Positions 9,864 to 20,712 of a stretch of DNA of 64,000 bases are shown here, one piece after another. This stretch comes from Brettanomyces bruxellensis (taxonomy: Eukaryota > Ascomycota > Pichiomycetes > Pichiales > Pichiaceae), in assembly GCF_011074885.1 (NCBI RefSeq), contig NC_054689.1, positions 1,860,001 through 1,924,000 of the forward strand. Direction: 5' to 3'. Every line of letters begins with the position of its first letter. Position 1 is the first letter of the stretch. Under the pieces are notes generated by a model that was not told the DNA's origin, searched no databases, and saw only the letters and a program-made list of their open reading frames with translations. The position numbers and the translations under genes are program-made.

Positions 9864-12218
9864 ATGGTAAGAAACGTTCACATGGTTGGTATAAAACCGG
9901 CGACTGCGGAATCGTCAGCAGTTTCTGAAAATAATGTTCCGGTGTTTTCGGAGTCTCTTGATAGAACAGAAGAAGCTCTTGAAACATTTCAACTTGTGAA
10001 GCATAATGAATACATTGATCGACTTAAAGGTGTATATTCTGCGGCTAATGAGGTGATGACATGTGATTGTACTGAGAGAAGAGTGGCGGGTGTCAATGTT
10101 GCTTGTGGTGCAGACTCTGATTGTATTAATAGACTGACCAACGTTGAATGTGTTGACGGTGAATGTTCGTGTGGTGCTCGTTGTCAGAACCAAAGATTTC
10201 AAAGAAATCAGATGGCAGATATATCCATCTTTCTAACTGAGCACAAAGGGTATGGTATGCGTGCAAATTGTGATATTCCTGCAAATACCTTCATCATTGA
10301 GTACAAAGGAGAGGTGATCGACGAACAAGCCTATAAAATCAGAAAAGAGGCGTATGCAAAAGAGGGAATTAAGCATTTCTATTTTATGATGATTCAGGAT
10401 GGTCAAATCATCGATGCCACGAAAAAAGGTAGTCTGGGAAGATTTTGTAACCATTCTTGTGATCCCAACGCGTATGTTGAAAAGTGGGTCGTGAACAAAA
10501 GATATCGCATGGGAATATTCGCCAAAAGAAAAATACCCAAAGGTGAAGAAATAACCTTTGATTATAACGTGGATAGATATGGTGCCGAACCCCAGAAGTG
10601 TTACTGTGGGGCTAAGAACTGTGTTGGTTATCTGGGTGGTAAAACGCAAACAGAAGTTCTACGACTGTTAACATATGCTGCACGTGATGCTCTCGGAATA
10701 AGCGCTGCGGATGAAAACAGATGGATCAAATTTCAGAAAAAGCAAGGTATTACTATTTCCGAAGAGAATGTTGCAAGTAAAGTTAATGACTTCGTGAATT
10801 CTCTTGAGTTGAACCCACTTGAAATGAGTGATGTTGCAAAAGTTTCAAGTTTTTTGTTACTTCCAAATAATAATCCCACAATAATTGATCGTGTTTTAGA
10901 AAGATTCGATCCTAACGATCCTGGATATTCCGAATTGCTTCACAGATTCAACAGATTTCATGGTCTAAGAGCACTTACCTCGTGTATTCAGACAATTCTG
11001 GATGGTAATCATGTTAAGCATGAAATGAACGCCAGAGAAAAAGACGTACTTAAGAAAGTAATAACAATATTATCTAATTGGCCGAAACTTGCATCCAAAA
11101 ATACCGTGAAAAGTTGTGATTTAGAATCTCTTCTACGTATTATGTCTCAAGAATTAGATGATAACAAAATTAACATTTTAGTGGATGATATTTTGGATGG
11201 TTGGAAAGATCTTCGAGTTGTGTATCGCATCCCAAAGCGCACAACGTCAATGAACGGTGATGCAACATTTTTGGCACAGTTAGATTATAGAAGATCAAGG
11301 TCTACACAACCATTGCCAGCAAATACTTCAACCCCTCCTCATAATGAACCCAAGGAGATCATTCCTCATTCACAAAAGCCATGGGCTGATGTTGATGTCG
11401 AATCTCTTCCTGATAGTAGAAAGATTGATGGTATTCCTTTACCTCCTGGTTGGAATTGGACAACAGATGCGAAAACCGGTGCAAGATATTATTATAACAG
11501 ACGGGAGAATATTACTCAATGGGAGCCCCCTTCTTGGGGAATCGAAAATGTTGCTAAAAATCCCGTTAAACAGCCTCGGAAAGAAATGAGAGAGGAGGAT
11601 ATTAACCGAGAAAAAAGAGAAAAACGAAGGACAATGGATGAACAGTTTGCCCTTAGAGAACTACAAAAGAAAAGGCGTCAAGAGCAGAAGAAGGCTGTTA
11701 AGGTTGAAGAACAGAAATTAAAAAAGTTATCCAGTATTATAGCTGAGGCATCCTCGTCTTCGGAAATCAAGAAGGCTGGCTCTAGGTCTGCCTCAAAGGT
11801 TCATTTCCAGGAGTATGAGAGTCATCATCATAAACATCATTTTGATTCTGACCGGAGCCAAGTTCGTGATGGAGATCTTCACAAAAAATATAAAAGAGAG
11901 TGGATGCTTTTATTTGCTTCTGTGGTTCCTAATATGCTGAAGAAATATGAGGATCATATTGGAAGGGAAAACCTGAAGAACTGTGCAAGAGAGATTACCC
12001 ATGTGTTAACTAATAAAGAACTAGGACGACATAAAAATCAAGATCCTCCTGCTAAAATTTCAAAGGATCGCAAGAAGAAGATATGGGCATTCGTGTCAAA
12101 TTACATGGATAAATTTATTATGAAATTTGATTCAAAAAAAAGGGAACATTCTTCATCACATGTTGGAACTTCACAAAAGAGACAGAAATATAATATGTAT
12201 AAATTTAGTATAAATTAG
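9864..12218 (+). CDS. SET2: Histone H3 lysine-36 methyltransferase
   Basis: The 784-residue enzyme methylates H3K36 during Pol II elongation. The cysteine-rich AWS region spans about 66-110. The SET domain follows (about 116-235) with the S-adenosylmethionine and active-site motifs RFCNHSCDPNA and GEEITFDYN. The post-SET cysteines are in CYCGAKNCVGYLGG (about 246-258). A WW domain lies near 520-550 (PLPPGWNWTTDAKTGARYYY). A basic coiled coil leads to the SRI domain (about 680-770), which binds the phosphorylated Pol II C-terminal repeats. All expected domains are in order and the length is near S. cerevisiae Set2 (733). Confidence 0.97.
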   Translation: MVRNVHMVGIKPATAESSAVSENNVPVFSESLDRTEEALETFQLVKHNEYIDRLKGVYSAANEVMTCDCTERRVAGVNVACGADSDCINRLTNVECVDGECSCGARCQNQRFQRNQMADISIFLTEHKGYGMRANCDIPANTFIIEYKGEVIDEQAYKIRKEAYAKEGIKHFYFMMIQDGQIIDATKKGSLGRFCNHSCDPNAYVEKWVVNKRYRMGIFAKRKIPKGEEITFDYNVDRYGAEPQKCYCGAKNCVGYLGGKTQTEVLRLLTYAARDALGISAADENRWIKFQKKQGITISEENVASKVNDFVNSLELNPLEMSDVAKVSSFLLLPNNNPTIIDRVLERFDPNDPGYSELLHRFNRFHGLRALTSCIQTILDGNHVKHEMNAREKDVLKKVITILSNWPKLASKNTVKSCDLESLLRIMSQELDDNKINILVDDILDGWKDLRVVYRIPKRTTSMNGDATFLAQLDYRRSRSTQPLPANTSTPPHNEPKEIIPHSQKPWADVDVESLPDSRKIDGIPLPPGWNWTTDAKTGARYYYNRRENITQWEPPSWGIENVAKNPVKQPRKEMREEDINREKREKRRTMDEQFALRELQKKRRQEQKKAVKVEEQKLKKLSSIIAEASSSSEIKKAGSRSASKVHFQEYESHHHKHHFDSDRSQVRDGDLHKKYKREWMLLFASVVPNMLKKYEDHIGRENLKNCAREITHVLTNKELGRHKNQDPPAKISKDRKKKIWAFVSNYMDKFIMKFDSKKREHSSSHVGTSQKRQKYNMYKFSIN

Positions 12219-14552
12219 ACGAATTTTAGTAATGTCGATTGAGCAAAAATTTGCTTGCAATATTTGGAAAGCTTGTTTCCATATTGCTGAGATATAAAGC
12301 CTTTTAAATTTGAGCGTTATACTTACACGGTATTTGTATATTAATCCCAAGGTCCCTCGATTTAACGATAAATAATCCCGGAAGAAAGAGAAAGCGTGGT
12401 CTCGAACTAAATCATGACGGGTTTTTTTCGTGTAAAAATGTTTAAGTTGCCTGAGTGAGGACACCTAACATACGATTTCAGAACTTAATGTCTCTAACAC
12501 CTTCTTTATTATATACGTGTAAAGTTATCTGCTATCAGTGAGTATAAATATTTCCCCCAGTAATATATATAATCATATAAATACTTTTATAATAAAAGCA
12601 TTGACGATCGCATGCTGCCCGTGAAAACCTCACTAATAAGGAGTAAAGGTATTTTAAGCAGGCTCATTCCCCTTTTTTATTAAGTTCATTTTACCTTCTT
12701 ACTTAGTTATTTTACCTTTATACATTTCCTTTCTTGAGCTTTAAAAGCACACAATACTAGTTATAACAAAGCTTCATAAAGGCGTCACGCTTAAACCAAT
12801 TAACTAGAATATTACAACAACTTTTAATAACTTACGAATTAAGTTCTGAAATTATACAAAATGATTTTCCTTCATAAAATACCCCAACAAAAGTATTTTG
12901 AACTTTGTATTACAAATGTAGACTATTAGGTCACATACTATATAATGAAAAAATAGCAATAATTGATTAATACCATGCAAAATTCTTATATCTAGGTCAT
13001 ATGTCTCTATTGGCAATGGTTCGATCAGAGCAAAAAAACATGCGCTGAATAATACTAAAGCTGACGTCAACATCCCTGAAAGTAAACAGATCATAAATTT
13101 TCGAAGCCAAAGAAGAATAAATATTTAATGTAAATAAATCCTAAGGCAAACTCGTTTTCGTGACGAAGCTACATTCTGCAGCTTACCACTTTGGTAACTT
13201 CTTTATTTCCTGTGACCATCTGAAATGCAATCTACAAAATGCTAATTATCAGAATCTTGAGAGGTCTGTCCAGTCAAGAGTTGTAATTTTCGTGCGGCAT
13301 ACGAATTTCTTACTTCCATACCTCCATGTACAAGTTCTATCGGGCGCACTGATGCCCGTAGTTAGGAAAGAGATTGGCTATCTAATTTGGGTATAAGAAA
13401 GGACTTTCGTTTCGTATAATAAGCATCATAATCAAAAGAAATTCCTGAGAAAACGCTTGTTTCTTGATGAGAATCCCAACTATTACTCTAAGGTTTAGTT
13501 GAAAATTCATATGCCGCACAAGATTTATACATTATGAATAAGTGTCAAAATAATTAAAAGACATTAAAATGAAATTATAAGTAGAACAAGACCCATTGTC
13601 TAAGTTGTCGTATGGGAAGAAGAATGATAATTATATAAAGCTCAGATAGTCTCGTGTATCTACACCAAATCTTATGTACAACATATATATACTACAATAA
13701 ATATCGAAACAGTATACTAATCTGGTAACACTAAGTTTAATGCCCTTCGAAACTACATGAGATAATAGCACATAAGACCTCGTTGTATCTCCTTGGTTCT
13801 GATTCAAATCGCCCTTCATTTGCAAAATCAATAATTTAGGATGATGTTAAACCATAAAAATGGAAGAAATGAAAGGGTTGGATTCCTACTGTGTCCTACA
13901 AGCTACAAGAGCACAAAGATTTTTGTAAAAGTTAACACGTCTTTGTATCCTGATTAGTCCTTTATAAAAATTAGATTTCTACTCCTAACAAGATCGAGCT
14001 GAAGTACCTTTTGCAGCAAATGCTACAACCTGGGACTTTGCAGATCCTTCGCTTTCACCAATCAATTTTAGAAACTTATAGGTCTATGTTGAGCCACTTT
14101 TGCGCTCACACGGATACTACTTTTATATCCTAGTTTTAACAAGGTATTTCTTACATACTCTTTAGGAATTTCGTAACTGAGGTAAACGTCTATCTGTTAC
14201 AGTTTTTGTAAGGGGTCAAACCAAGAACATATTGGTTTAAAGCTAGATAAATAATTGAAAATTAGACTTCCAATCCTCTGACAAGGGTTGACATAAAGTC
14301 TCGCAAAAGAATCGATGTCGGACTAAAGGATGGTACCAGACAATATAGGATATAATAGATAACGGACGAATGTTCCTAAATAGGAAAGAATTGCCAGTGA
14401 GCACAAAAAGAATATTGGTGAAAGAGTAATTAGATTTTGGAAATGTGCCTTCTCCATGTAATATAAATAGAGGTTCTTGCTCTCCGGTGATGGGACCAGA
14501 ATAGAAGAAAATACGAAGAGATAGGTTAATGTATAGAATAGTGAACGAATAC
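12219..14552. other. Gene-poor, apparently decayed stretch between SET2 and the retroelement
   Basis: This 2.3-kb region has no intact gene longer than about 80 codons. On the minus strand two short hydrophobic frames (12852-13094 and 14323-14562) look like single membrane helices. Protein-like but frameshifted stretches lie at about 13990-14170, where two frames alternately read well and are broken by stops. The second hydrophobic frame borrows its start codon from the inserted LTR. The region looks like relics of one or more lost genes or old mobile DNA, but no family can be named. Confidence 0.45.
14548..14552. repeat. Target-site duplication, left copy
   Basis: AATAC directly precedes the 5' LTR and is repeated exactly at 21301-21305 after the 3' LTR. 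Five-base duplications are normal for integrases of Ty1/copia elements. Confidence 0.9.
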
Positions 14553-15167
14553 TGTCGGACATATGAGAATATTACCTAGTATTAGGTAATCTATTATTAT
14601 ATGTCATTAGATTTATTTGTTTTGAGATCTGAACTTATTCTAAAATAACGAAGATTTAAAATAATATCTAATAGAGACAATCCTGGATAAAATGCACTAA
14701 CTGTGTATGTTAGGGAATCAGCAGAAAAATAATTATGCGCGATCATAATTCTGTTTCTGAGAATTAAATCTTTTTTTTTTTTTTATTATGTATGATTACC
14801 TCACTTTATTTTCCTTTTTATTTTTACTTTACTTTACCTCTTTTTATATAACTTGTTTCTTCTACGAAGGGACGAGACCCGATAGCCTATTTTGCAATAC
14901 TACTAGTTCGACTCCACTTTGATGGTAACAGAGTAAAGGAAGTAAATTCATTTTCTTCTATGGTGATACATACACAATTGTTAGAATGTTAAAGGCATTA
15001 ACATTATCACACAGACCACTTGGTACATTTATATCCACCCACTTAGGTAACCGACCTTACAATTGTCTGAATCTCCCCGACTGCTAGGTTCTTATTAGTT
15101 CTATTAAAGAAGGAGTTTGATAGCTAAAGCCCGGGAGTAACTCATAAGGTCTCTCTTAACTCTGACA
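14553..15167 (+). repeat. 5' LTR of the Ty1/copia element (615 bp)
   Basis: The repeat starts TGTCGGAC and ends CTCTGACA, giving TG...CA ends with a short imperfect inverted repeat (TGTCGGA against TGTCAGA). It looks identical to the 3' LTR at 20686-21300 by eye, including a T14 run. A TATATAA string near 14844 is a candidate promoter element. Confidence 0.95.
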
Positions 15168-15185
15168 TGGCGTCACAGACAGGAT
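15168..15185 (+). other. Retroelement minus-strand primer-binding site
   Basis: The 18 bases directly after the 5' LTR begin TGGCGTCACAG. Their complement divides exactly into a tRNA 3' end: CCA, discriminator G, seven acceptor bases, five T-stem bases and the last two T-loop bases (AT). Priming would therefore use an intact tRNA 3' end. The discriminator G and acceptor sequence suggest a tRNA-Ser, which is inferred, not shown. Confidence 0.75.
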
Positions 15186-15280
15186 AACCAATTTGTGTGA
15201 TTTTTGTGAAGAGGCAGATGTGTATGCCATCTTTTTTCTTTTGAATTTAGTTGAGAATTCTACGAGAAGGAATTTTTTTT

Positions 15281-15796
15281 ATGTCTACTGAATTTCTCTC
15301 AAGAAAAATTCTCGCTTGATGAAAATATTTTCAGGTTATGCCTCCTGGGAAAATTTTCTAAGATCCGTTATGAGTGTTAACAGATTGAGAAATTTGTGTA
15401 GATCGCTGATCATATCGATTACATAATCTCATTCATATTATCTTTATCAGCTGGTTTTTAACTGAGCTTCAGATACATTATTTCGATGCCTAAAGATGTT
15501 TAATGATTCGTTTACTTTTCAAGTGAAATCATATTTTGCTGCGCGTGAATTGTTGTTATCTCAATTTTGAGTCAAGGAAGCTGTTCCTACTCGATATTCT
15601 TAACGAGATGATCTCATATATATTAATCAGAAATTTGTCAGAAATGGAATTACTACCAAACTCTGCTATTGATGAATAGAGCTGCTTATGCAAATGGAAT
15701 TTGTTCATAGAATACTGCAAGCCCTACTTATTATTCTGGGAACTTACGATTGTGACAAACATTGAATTACATCAGGATGGTTTAGGAATGTTTTAG
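15281..15796 (+). pseudogene. Degenerate 5' part of gag
   Basis: A candidate gag start at 15281 reads only 12 codons before TGA at 15317-15319. Gag-like text continues in a shifted frame (a GYASWENF-type motif near 15335) until TAA at about 15424, then breaks up with further stops up to 15794. Copia gag proteins carry such aromatic motifs, so this is read as a decayed N-terminal half rather than leader sequence. Confidence 0.6.
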
Positions 15797-16333
15797 ATGT
15801 TATCAGGCATGATGATTATTAGAAGCCTCTTTAGTGTTTATGTCAACATCATTGACAATGTCATTACATCTATAAAATGGTGTAGTTGCTATCACGGGGA
15901 TACAGATATTTTGGCCCATCTTAGACCCGGTGTCGCTGAATCGATTAAAGGAAATTGTTCAGAATTTGATGAAATAAACGACTTAGTTGAATTTAAGAAA
16001 TGGATCGAAAGAAAAGTCAAGTCTAAACGTAATGCTGCGATTGTTTCGAAGTCGCTTTCCAAGTCAATCTTTGTGACTTCCAACAAGCAAGGTTATTCCA
16101 GCATTTCGAAAAACAAGAAAAGACAAGAGCCGCCGAATAATAACCGTTCGCATGGATCTGATCATCAGAAGAAGGATCAATCTAACAAAGGCAAGAAGAA
16201 TGAGAGGAAGGAGAATATGAATAATGTCAAATTGAGCGATGAATCTACTAATATCTCCGAGTTACAAGTCCTAGGCAGCGTGCCAATGGATAGTTTGAAT
16301 ACTCCGAGGCATTCGAGATTTTATCTTAATTGA
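15797..16333 (+). pseudogene. Gag C-terminal fragment
   Basis: The 178-codon frame carries the gag-like segment ILAHLRPGVAESI, an acidic/hydrophobic helical part, then a basic Asn/Lys-rich nucleic-acid-binding tail. No CCHC zinc knuckle is seen, as in Ty1. The frame is preceded directly by a stop (15794-15796), so it lacks a native start. It ends at TGA 16331-16333, overlapping the pol frame by 32 bases. Confidence 0.7.
16304..16310 (+). other. Candidate +1 programmed frameshift site between gag and pol
   Basis: In the gag frame the sequence reads CCG AGG C. The pol frame is +1 and is open only after a TGA at 16296-16298, while gag ends at 16331-16333, so the shift must fall in a 32-base window that contains this heptamer. 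It resembles the Ty1 site CUU-AGG-C: a P-site codon prone to slippage followed by AGG, read by a rare arginine tRNA in S. cerevisiae. Function is inferred from position and resemblance. Confidence 0.6.
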
Positions 16334-16826
16334 TAATGGCGCTGCCATTAGTCTCACAGGTCATAGGGAATGGCTACATGATTACATGCCTTTCCGCAAG
16401 GACGATAAAGTTTTCTCTGTTGGTTATGACGATAGTCAAAAGAAATTGGAAGGTTCCGGTAGGATAATCTTTAATTACATGGGAAATGTTCTTACACTCT
16501 ACCTACACTATTATGAGGGTGCTCCTACTATCTTTTCAGAAGACGATATCAACCGTTGCCCTGAATGCCGAATTCAGACCTACTTTCACGATTTTGGTAC
16601 CAAATCTCAGACTTATTCAAAGGTTCTCAATGTTGGAGATGAATGTATTCAGTTAGTTCAAGTTAACAAGCTATGGTATATACCAGGTGATTTTAATCAG
16701 TTTATGATTGGTGGAGGACAATTGCATATAAACAACTTACATCTTAAATTGGCTCATGCTAACCTTAGGCTAATCAAAAAAAGTCTATTAATCATGGGAC
16801 GATTACTGCTTCGAAAAAGGAAATAA
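16308..16826 (+). pseudogene. Pol part 1: protease and GAG-pre-integrase region
   Basis: In the +1 frame the aspartic protease motif reads ILIDNGAAISLTG. The usual triad is Asp-Ser/Thr-Gly, so the middle residue is Asn here, probably harmful. A pre-integrase zinc-binding segment with the histidines of LHLKLAHANL starts near 16,730. The frame is lost at an A7 run (16776-16782) and then stops at 16826, while the protein text continues in another frame. Confidence 0.75.
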
Positions 16827-18850
16827 AGGAACTTGATGAATTGCTCAGCAAAGGTTGTGTTGATTGTATGGAAGCGAAGGCGAGACGAGCAAATGCTATA
16901 GAGGGTTCAAGAGACTATTACTTGCGTCCTATTCCTTTTGATGTTGTTTATTCCGATGTTTGCATTGTCTAGACGCACACGAGTGTTGGCGAAATGGGTT
17001 GCTTTGTTACTTTTAAGGACCAATATACTAAGTATACAACGGTTTTTATGATGAAACACAAGAGTGATGTTGCTCGTGCAGTTGATAAATACGTTCGATG
17101 GGTATCAAACCAATTTAGCAAGGAAGGATACAGAGTGCATAAAATCTTCTCAGATAAAGGTACTGAATACTTAAATGCTGAATTGAAAACCATATTAGAA
17201 CGTGAAGGTATTGAACTTCATACTACCTCCGGTTATACATCTGCGTCTAATGGTGTTGCTGAACGCTTGAACTTAACGATTATGAATGATGCGCGTGCCA
17301 TGTTGCATTCTGGTAAAGTTTCTCACAATTTTTGGAAGGAAGCTGTGCTATATTCAGTATTTGTCAGGAACAATCTCGTGAATGATAATATTGGAACCAG
17401 TCCGTCACTTAAACTCAAGTTTATGTCTCCCAAAACTAAGGATTTGCATATCTTTGGTGAACTTTGTGAGGTTACTTACCCTCCGAAATACACACCTAAG
17501 CTTGGGGAAAGGGCTGTTCAGGGCATATATCTTGGATGGAGCAATGAAACCTTTGGTTGCCAAGTCTTCATCCCGAATACGCCAGGAGACACACGTTACG
17601 GTACATTTACGGATACACGCCATGTTCAATTTATGAACCCGTCTGTACTTTATACAGACTATTTTCTTACACCTCAATCACGCGTGGATGATTCATTGCA
17701 GTCACTTTATGATCCAAGAATTGAGATTTTTGCCGATCTATCTGCTGATGATGCATCAAGTGATATTTCTTCTGAGGTGCCGAGTATTGTTGGATTATCT
17801 GAAGGTCAGAATGCGTCATCTATTCCTGTTGACAGAAAGCTCTACGACGATGCTGCTATGGAGACCGAGCTATCTGAAGATGATGATCATTCGATTGTGA
17901 CAGAGCCCACATTGCGTGCTGGCAGTCCAATTGTATCCAGTTCAGACGATGACTACGAAAGTGATTCTGACTGGGTGCCAGATTCAGATGATAATTCAGA
18001 CATACTGTCTACTACTTCTTCTACGTCTAAGGACTACTCTGATGATATTGAGAGCGCTGCCGACTTACGTGAAGTCTCAAACTCAGAGGAACCTCAGACT
18101 ATCCAAGCATCAGACGAGAAGCCTACAGCGGAAACTACTATGCTTTTCGACTTGGATGCAGGAGATCACTCAACTCCTCAACTGCATTACAGGAAGCCAA
18201 ACTTTAAGAAGCCTGCCAAGGGTACTAAACCCAAGAAAGTTTCATCGAAGCCCGCTCCTAATGCGAAGCGTTCACCTATGGTTGGTCATGCTGGTAAGAT
18301 TAAGGGAGCGAAGCATTCAATGCCCCAAGCTCCTAAGGAGAACGTTAAAGCTGAGAGATCTACTGCAACTTCTACTGACGACAACCCTGTTGTCGGTGGA
18401 AAGGAATCGAACAATCTTGCTACTTCCAGAGTGACAGTTCCTGAAAATATGGAAGCACTGAGCACGTTAAATCGTCCGTTGCCCGTGGTCGAACCTGAGA
18501 AATTTGCAGTTTCTGATTCACCAAGTTTAAATGCTGGTGAAAAGGATTATCAGAGACTAACTGGACACAATCACACGGAGTCCAAGCATCATACTACGAC
18601 CAGGCATCTTAACATCCCTTTACAAGCAGAACATGAAGATGATCGAGCATTACTCAACTCGTCATTGGATGGAGAAGTCAATCACTCTAAGTTACCTCAA
18701 GTTACTTCACCTCATGATACTTTGGCGGACAAATCCGGATCCTCTGGCCATAAGATATCATTTCAAGTGATTCCTGCGACTTCTGCTGGTGAAAAAGTGA
18801 AGACCGAGAAGGGTTCAAGCCGTTTGAACAAGTCCAAATTCTCTTCTTAG
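16827..18850 (+). pseudogene. Pol part 2: integrase
   Basis: The pre-integrase cysteines (CVDCMEAKARR) lead into the integrase core. Its catalytic acidic residues are at YSDVCI (first Asp), FSDKGTEYL (second Asp) and AERLN (Glu). A TAG at 16970-16972 lies just after the first Asp and interrupts the frame. From 16994 the frame is open for 618 codons, including an acidic, Ser-rich C-terminal integrase extension like that of Ty1. It ends at TAG 18848-18850 where the pol text has moved to another frame. Confidence 0.85.
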
Positions 18851-20712
18851 AGCCTTTTAGGACTGGAACTCGTTTATCAAGAAAACATACTTATGATGAT
18901 CTTGTGAATGGGGACACCCGTTCCTCGGTGCCGTTGATTAACAGCACTCCTGGCGAATCTTCTGCTCCTGAGCGTACCTATATGGTTGCTCGGAAGAAGC
19001 CACGGATTTTTCAAGTGTTGTTAAGCGACATTTATCTCGCAGCTAATCCGAAAGGTTACAAACAAGCGATGTGCAGCAAGGACGCTGCAAAATGGAAGGC
19101 AGCAATTGATGACGAGTTTCACTCTCATCATATACATAACACATGGGATCGCAATCCAATTCTTACAGATGATCCGAAAATTTTGAATTGCTGCGTCTCC
19201 ACAAGTTGGGTTTTTACCGTTAAATCTGATGGTCGACGCAAAGCACGTCTCGTTGCTCGCGGTGATCACCAGAAGGAGAATACATATTCAATTACATTTT
19301 CTCCAACTCTTCGACCAGAGATCATGAGAGCGATTTTTGCTCTTATTGCTACTCAGCATTGGTTTATGGCTCAGTTTGATGTCAAAACTGCTTATCTATA
19401 CAGTCCTATTGATACCGAATTGTACATTTATCAGCCTCAAGGGTATTCTACCCACACAAGGCATGCAAAAGTGCCATCCGGCATGAGGGTGGTCTATAAG
19501 CTTAACAAAGCTTTATATGGTCTCAAGCAATCGGGCAATTTGTGGCATAAGGAAATTCAGAAACATTTGGCCAAAATTAATTTTGAAAGTTCCCACCCTT
19601 TTCCATCCACCTACATTCACAAGAATCGGAATGGAAAAGTCGATTGCGTTGTTGGTTTATTTGTGGATGACATTATTGTTGGCGCTTCGAATAAAGCTAT
19701 ACTGGACAAAGTTTACAAACATATATCTGGTAAATATGAGCTTAAAACGATCCAACCTGATAAGAAGACCAATTTACAGAAGTTTTTGGGGATTGATCTC
19801 ACTGTGGAAAGATTAAAGGATGGTCGTGTGAAAAAGATTAAGCTATGTCAGTCTGCCTATATCGAAGAATTCGTTGAGAAGCTTCACCTTACTTTTGCTA
19901 GAAGCTGTGCTACTCCGTTAAGTCCAAATTTCTACTTCGATACTGCGGAACATCCGTTAGAAGCTACTAAGGAGATGCTTAATAAGGCAGTCAGTGATTT
20001 TCGACGCAAAATTGGTTGCTTATTATACGTCGCGGTTATGACAAGGCCTGATATTGCTTATGCTGTTGATTACTTAGCGCGTTTTTCGACGTATCCTCAT
20101 CGTCTAGTCGTTGATCAGTTGAAACATGTTTTAAACTACCTCTATCATAGTCGTTTCAAATCTATCATTTATCAACACACTTCGGAAACTAAAATGGATC
20201 ATTTGATTTGCTACTCAGATAGTGACTATGCTCAAGATCCGATTACAAGGAAGTCCATGAACGGATTTCTCATCATGTTTTCGGATGCACCTCTCTATTG
20301 GAAGTGCCAGTATACCCCATTGGTCTGCAAGTCATCTACTGAGGCGGAACTTCAGGCAATTTACCTACTTTCTAATGAGCTTGAATGGTTTCACCCTCTC
20401 ATGAAGTTCATGTCCGCTTATCAAGGCGAAGGAAAATATCCTGAACTTTTAGTGGATAACAAATCCGCTGTTGATACGATAGTTTATGGTAACTTTTCAC
20501 CAAAATCAAAGCCATACGCTGTCAGGTTGAAATGTTTAGAAGAACGATTTGAAGAGAAGCGTTTCATTATCAAACACGTTAGTACGAAGGACCAGTTAGC
20601 TGATATTCTTACTAAACCTATTACTACCAAGGTATTGGGTAAGTTAAGGAGCATGATTATTCAGATGCTACAAATCAAGGGAGCGTGTCGGACATATGAG
20701 AATATTACCTAG
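18851..20712 (+). pseudogene. Pol part 3: reverse transcriptase and RNase H
   Basis: An open frame of about 600 codons carries the copia reverse transcriptase, with AQFDVKTAYLYSPIDTELYI, KALYGLKQSGNLWHKEI and the catalytic LFVDDIIVG (Phe-Val-Asp-Asp in place of the common Tyr-Val-Asp-Asp). RNase H follows with CYSDSDYAQDPITRKS and KSSTEAELQAIY. Catalytic residues are present, so this part could be active if expressed. The frame ends inside the 3' LTR. It is out of frame with integrase. Confidence 0.88.
20677..20683 (+). other. Polypurine tract
   Basis: AAGGGAG lies three bases before the 3' LTR, the expected place for plus-strand priming in reverse transcription. It is short, so the assignment rests mainly on position. 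Confidence 0.55.

Noticed and set aside
14323..14562. 79-codon hydrophobic minus-strand frame as a gene
   Set aside because: Its start codon comes from the inserted LTR; in the reconstructed empty site a stop lies just upstream, so it is at best a relic.
16776..16783. A7G run as a programmed -1 slippery site
   Set aside because: It lies inside the pre-integrase domain, where no frameshift is expected, so a one-base deletion in the run is simpler.
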